From JBGLNL01 sp964548045 (GTDB lineage: Bacteria > Chloroflexota > Dehalococcoidia > SZUA-161 > SpSt-899): a DNA stretch of 10,182 nucleotides. The DNA lies in assembly GCA_964548045.1 (NCBI GenBank), contig CAZJQZ010000084.1, positions 1-10,182 on the forward strand, in the 5' to 3' direction. The notes beneath the pieces were generated by a model. That model was not told the origin of the DNA and ran no database searches. It saw only the letters and a list, made by a program, of their open reading frames with translations. The translations under genes and the position numbers were made by a program. Every line of letters starts with the position of its first letter. Position 1 is the stretch's first letter. Below are positions 7,656-10,182 of the stretch, piece after piece.

Positions 7656-8844
7656 AATAACTTAAAACGCGACCAACCGCACTGATCACATCTTCGACAT
7701 CCCCATCCTCTAATTTTGCAGATAAGGGTAGTGACACAGTTCTGTCAGAAATATATTCGGCATTGGGAAACATCTCCCGCTTGAGATCGTATTTTTCCGC
7801 ATAGTATGGATTGAGGTGCAATGCACGATAGTGGACTCCTGTGCCGATATTTTCCTTATGCAAGGCCTCCATAAACTGATCCCGGTCGATTCTTAATTCC
7901 TCGCTCTTTAAAAGCAGAGTATACAAATGGTATGCATGTCGATCACCAGCCAAAAACCTGGTGGAGGGCGTTATGACCGGTAGCCCACTGAACGCTTCAT
8001 TATACCGGCCCCATATGGCCTCCCGACGTGTGCCGTACTGTTCAATACGTTTGAGCTGATGAAAGCCGATTCCCGCTTGGATATCCATCATGTTATATTT
8101 GAACCCTGGATAGATCACCTGATAATGCTTAAACCCTTGATCACTGAACCGGTGCCATGCATCTCTCGTCAGACCGTGAAGCGCCAGTACTTTGATCCAG
8201 TCTGCATATTCCTTCTCGCCGGTGGTTACCATGCCCCCTTCACCGGTCACCAAATTCTTGGTGACATAGAAGCTAAAGCAGGTCAGGTCGCCTATGGTCC
8301 CAACCTTTTTTCCTTGAGCCACACTTTCAATGGCATGTGCTGCATCCTCGATAACCTTGAAGTCATTTTCTTTCGCCAGCAGCATAATACGTTTCATATC
8401 ACAGGGACGACCGGCAAAATGAACTGGCAGAACAGCTCGTGTCTTATCGCTGATAGCCGTAGCGATTCTCTCCGGGTCTATATTCATGGTTTCGAGGTCC
8501 ACATCCACAAAGACCGGTGTGCCTCCTGCATGAATAATCGCAGCAGCGGTTGCGGTGAAGGTCATTGGACTCGTGATTATTTCATCGCCAGCCTTGACAT
8601 CGATCGCTAACAACGCCAAATGTAGGGCTGCGGTGCACGAATTGAGGGCAACCGCATATTTCGCCCCGATATACTCCCTAAACGCCTCTTCAAAACGTTT
8701 TACCTTAGGGCCGGTTCCCAGCCATCCTGATCTCAGTGAGTCAACTACATCATCGATCTCCGCCTGTTCTATTGTGGGACTTCCGAAAATAAGGTACCTA
8801 TTTCTGATGGGTTTCCCTCCGGCTAAAGCTGGGAGGTCAGACAT
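7645..8844 (-). CDS. DegT/DnrJ/EryC1/StrS PLP-dependent sugar aminotransferase
   Basis: This 399-residue enzyme transfers an amino group, usually from glutamate, to a nucleotide-bound keto-sugar, producing an amino sugar for the glycan. It shows the full family pattern: GSGWLGTGPKV-like start (SGWLGTGPKV, 39-48), SCTAALHLAL (69-78), SPMTFTATAAAI (92-103), VHFAGRPCDM (141-150), EDAAHA with D167 contacting the pyridine nitrogen, and SFYVTKNLVTGEGGM with the Schiff-base lysine K196. The pattern is closest to the ArnB/PseC-like 4-aminotransferases, though the sugar is not certain. I moved the start to the ATG at 8844 because GGAGGA lies 6 nt upstream; an upstream in-frame ATG at 8895 would overlap the preceding gene. 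The gap to the GT2 gene is 19 nt. Its amine is a plausible acceptor for the ATP-grasp ligase. Confidence 0.94.
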   Translation of the reverse strand: MSDLPALAGGKPIRNRYLIFGSPTIEQAEIDDVVDSLRSGWLGTGPKVKRFEEAFREYIGAKYAVALNSCTAALHLALLAIDVKAGDEIITSPMTFTATAAAIIHAGGTPVFVDVDLETMNIDPERIATAISDKTRAVLPVHFAGRPCDMKRIMLLAKENDFKVIEDAAHAIESVAQGKKVGTIGDLTCFSFYVTKNLVTGEGGMVTTGEKEYADWIKVLALHGLTRDAWHRFSDQGFKHYQVIYPGFKYNMMDIQAGIGFHQLKRIEQYGTRREAIWGRYNEAFSGLPVITPSTRFLAGDRHAYHLYTLLLKSEELRIDRDQFMEALHKENIGTGVHYRALHLNPYYAEKYDLKREMFPNAEYISDRTVSLPLSAKLEDGDVEDVISAVGRVLSYYAK

Positions 8845-8850
8845 GTGCAA

Positions 8851-8856
8851 TCCTCC
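8851..8856 (-). promoter_or_regulatory. Ribosome-binding site deciding the aminotransferase start
   Basis: GGAGGA on the minus strand lies 6 nt before the ATG at 8844. It favours this start over the in-frame ATG at 8895, which would add 17 atypical residues and overlap the GT2 reading frame. Confidence 0.85.
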
Positions 8857-8863
8857 GTTACGA

Positions 8864-9739
8864 TTAAATAAACTTGTCGCCCTCGCTCCTTTCAAATCTC
8901 ATCTGGCAAATCTGCTCTGAAATAAGCCCCATCATAAATATGAGGAGAGAGGTTGTGAACAACAGGGCACTCATATTTGTAAAACGATGCCATGCAAAGA
9001 ATGTGTAGAGATAATAACCCAAACCCAAAAAAAACATCATAAAACTGATGGGAAGAAATATTCTAAAAGGCGAATACAAGGTGCAGATTTTGGCTATGAT
9101 CAAGAAAAACCGGATCCCGTCGCGAAATACCCTTATTTTGCTTTTTCCCTTCTTTCTGTTTTCAATATGAATGGGGATATATTTTACACTTCGCCCGCTC
9201 CTCAGCACCCCGAGGGTAAGGGTGGTGGGGTAAGAGTAAGTATTGGGAAGAAGATATAAGAAATTATGAGCGATTTCTGCTTTTACAGCTCGAAATCCGG
9301 AAGTAAGGTCTTGAACAGGAAATTTCGCCACATACGAAGCTAACCAATTGTAGATCTTGTTAGCCAGGGCTCTCCCCCAAGACGCCTGATGGTTCTTCGC
9401 CCTGGCACCCACCACCATATCATAGTCAGGGAAATAGCTAAGCATCTCTTTTATTTCCTCCGGGCGATGCTGACCATCCCCGTCCATAAAAACGAGGATC
9501 TTGCCTGAAGCAAACCTTATACCACTCTTAATTGCAGCACCATTTCCTATATTATTCGGATGACTATAGACAAGTGCTCCGGCATCTCTTGCAACCTGAG
9601 CCGTATTATCGCTTGAGCCGTCGTTGATGACAATGATCTCAAAATCAGGGTAGAGCTTCTTAATTCTCTTGACAACATCCCCGATAATTTGCGCTTCATT
9701 ATAAGCTGGTATGAGTATTGAAACCTCTGGTGCACTCAT
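8864..9739 (-). CDS. GT2 glycosyltransferase, DPM1/DPG-synthase-like, with C-terminal membrane anchor
   Basis: This 291-residue inverting glycosyltransferase of family 2 probably loads a sugar onto a polyprenyl phosphate or a lipid-linked intermediate at the inner membrane. The GT-A domain shows ILIPAYNEAQIIGDVV (8-23), VINDGSSDNT (37-46), the metal-binding DGDGQH (86-91) and QDLTSGFRA (143-151). These are the signature blocks of the dolichyl-phosphate-mannose-synthase-like subgroup. Two hydrophobic helices follow at about 227-250 and 256-277, then a short charged tail. Length is typical for this subgroup. The ATG has an AGGCGG element 10 nt upstream. It is the first gene of the compact run and follows a 197-nt gap. 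Its sampled GC is about 42-43%, lower than the B12-mutase-like gene. A polyprenyl-phosphate sugar made here would fit the donor of a GT39-like enzyme such as the one at the right edge. Confidence 0.92.
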   Translation of the reverse strand: MSAPEVSILIPAYNEAQIIGDVVKRIKKLYPDFEIIVINDGSSDNTAQVARDAGALVYSHPNNIGNGAAIKSGIRFASGKILVFMDGDGQHRPEEIKEMLSYFPDYDMVVGARAKNHQASWGRALANKIYNWLASYVAKFPVQDLTSGFRAVKAEIAHNFLYLLPNTYSYPTTLTLGVLRSGRSVKYIPIHIENRKKGKSKIRVFRDGIRFFLIIAKICTLYSPFRIFLPISFMMFFLGLGYYLYTFFAWHRFTNMSALLFTTSLLIFMMGLISEQICQMRFERSEGDKFI

Positions 9740-9936
9740 GAATTATATTCCGCCTTTTGAAAGTTTTGGTCATGAGGCTTTGCCGCCCTGAATGATCTTT
9801 ACCGCTGACCTGTGTGTTTGATCTTTTAATTCATCAGACTCTTAATCCAAAGAGAACCTGAAAGAAATTTTCTCTCACACGCATTATGCAATTTTTATAC
9901 CTCTCAAAGCATGCGTAAGCTAACATTTGCCACACC
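9740..9936 (-). other. Intergenic region upstream of the GT2-to-ATP-grasp gene run
   Basis: This AT-rich gap of 197 nt is the only sizeable non-coding space before the compact gene run, so a promoter for the run is most likely here. On the minus strand there are TATAAA (9894-9899) and CATAAT (9883-9888), but neither has a good -35 hexamer at 16-18 nt. A perfect TATAAT at 9742-9747 lies only 2 nt before the ATG and also lacks a -35 partner, so it is probably chance. The octamer AAAGATCA occurs twice in the gap without clear symmetry. No intrinsic terminator for the upstream gene is evident, so read-through from it is also possible. Confidence 0.35.
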
Positions 9937-10182
9937 TCACGACGAAGAACATTCCAATCGGGACACCCCATAGCCCCATCTAAAATAAAGAAGCTCGACG
10001 TACTTTTCAAAGAACCTCTCCAACAACTCCTGTTCTCTGATCGTAAACTGACCTTCATCTTTCACCCACCGGTCAAAAATATCATAGCGGATGAGCATAT
10101 GGGTTATGCCATTTCCCCTGAGCCCTCGCAATATTCCCTCAGGTTTGCTCGATCTTTTAACCAATTGCCGTAGCAAACTCCT
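9937..10182 (-). CDS. C-terminal end of a probable GT39/PMT-like membrane glycosyltransferase (partial)
   Basis: This frame is open from the right edge to its stop, giving 81 residues with the N-terminus outside the window. The TTG at 10176 is unlikely to be the true start because the frame continues to the edge and no properly spaced ribosome-binding site precedes it. The segment GITHMLIRYDIFDRWV, followed by an acidic helix (LLERFFEKYVELLY) and the ending RWGYGVSRLE, resembles the soluble C-terminal tail of large multi-span GT-C proteins of the GT39/ArnT-like type. Those transfer sugars from polyprenyl-phosphate donors on the periplasmic side. No membrane span is visible in this fragment, so the call rests on the tail pattern alone. 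The neighbouring GT2 gene could supply such a donor. Confidence 0.5.
   Translation of the reverse strand, partial: RSLLRQLVKRSSKPEGILRGLRGNGITHMLIRYDIFDRWVKDEGQFTIREQELLERFFEKYVELLYFRWGYGVSRLECSSS

Noticed and set aside
8059..8610. 183-codon plus-strand ORF opposite the aminotransferase gene
   Set aside because: It is antisense to the DegT gene, whose PLP-binding motifs prove the minus-strand frame.
8845..8895. Longer N-terminus for the aminotransferase from the ATG at 8895
   Set aside because: It would overlap the GT2 gene and adds residues not seen in the family, while a strong GGAGGA precedes the ATG at 8844.
9742..9747. Perfect TATAAT just before the GT2 start
   Set aside because: It is 2 nt from the ATG and has no -35 hexamer at 16-18 nt, so a promoter there would give an almost leaderless transcript.
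9834..10058. 74-codon minus-strand ORF overlapping the right-edge partial gene
   Set aside because: The other frame is open to the edge and has a recognisable GT-C-like tail; this one has no motif and extends into AT-rich intergenic DNA.
1..10182. CRISPR array, tRNA or rRNA genes, insertion sequences
   Set aside because: No regularly spaced repeats, tRNA-like cloverleaf, rRNA segment, transposase motif or terminal inverted repeats were seen by eye on either strand.

Overview
The window is a run of co-directional genes, all on the minus strand, from a surface-polysaccharide or glycoconjugate biosynthesis locus of a bacterium, most likely Gram-negative. Sampled 60-base lines run from about 42 to 55% GC in the coding part. 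The protein families (a DPM1-like GT2, a DegT aminotransferase, a GT4 glycosyltransferase, a Wzx-type flippase and a GT39-like membrane protein tail) are common in Desulfobacterota, Nitrospirota and similar environmental phyla. That placement is a low-confidence inference, because the window has no rRNA or taxonomic marker gene.

In transcription order (high to low coordinate) the layout is as follows. (1) The C-terminal end of a large protein that runs off the right edge. (2) A 197-nt intergenic gap. (3) A tight gene string: GT2 glycosyltransferase, DegT/DnrJ/EryC1/StrS sugar aminotransferase, GT4 glycosyltransferase, octopine/nopaline-dehydrogenase-family enzyme, cobalamin-binding glutamate-mutase-like protein, and ATP-grasp carboxylate-amine ligase. 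Its spacings run from an 11-nt overlap to about 40 nt. (4) A 297-nt gap holding only one doubtful small ORF. (5) A Wzx-type flippase starting with TTG. (6) About 714 nt with no convincing gene, the outer part of which is clearly AT-richer.

Read together, the glycosyltransferases build a lipid-linked glycan, the DegT enzyme makes an amino sugar, and the flippase exports the lipid-linked unit. The unusual part is the three-gene block in the middle: an opine-dehydrogenase-like enzyme, a B12 mutase-like enzyme and an ATP-grasp ligase. A coherent hypothesis is that these make an unusual amino-acid-derived acid (by carbon-skeleton rearrangement and/or reductive N-alkylation) and join it by an amide bond to the glycan, for example to the amine installed by the DegT enzyme. 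This is inference. The B12-binding domain also carries Cys in place of the usual Asp of the DxHxxG cobalamin motif, which makes the mutase-like protein the most interesting single gene here.
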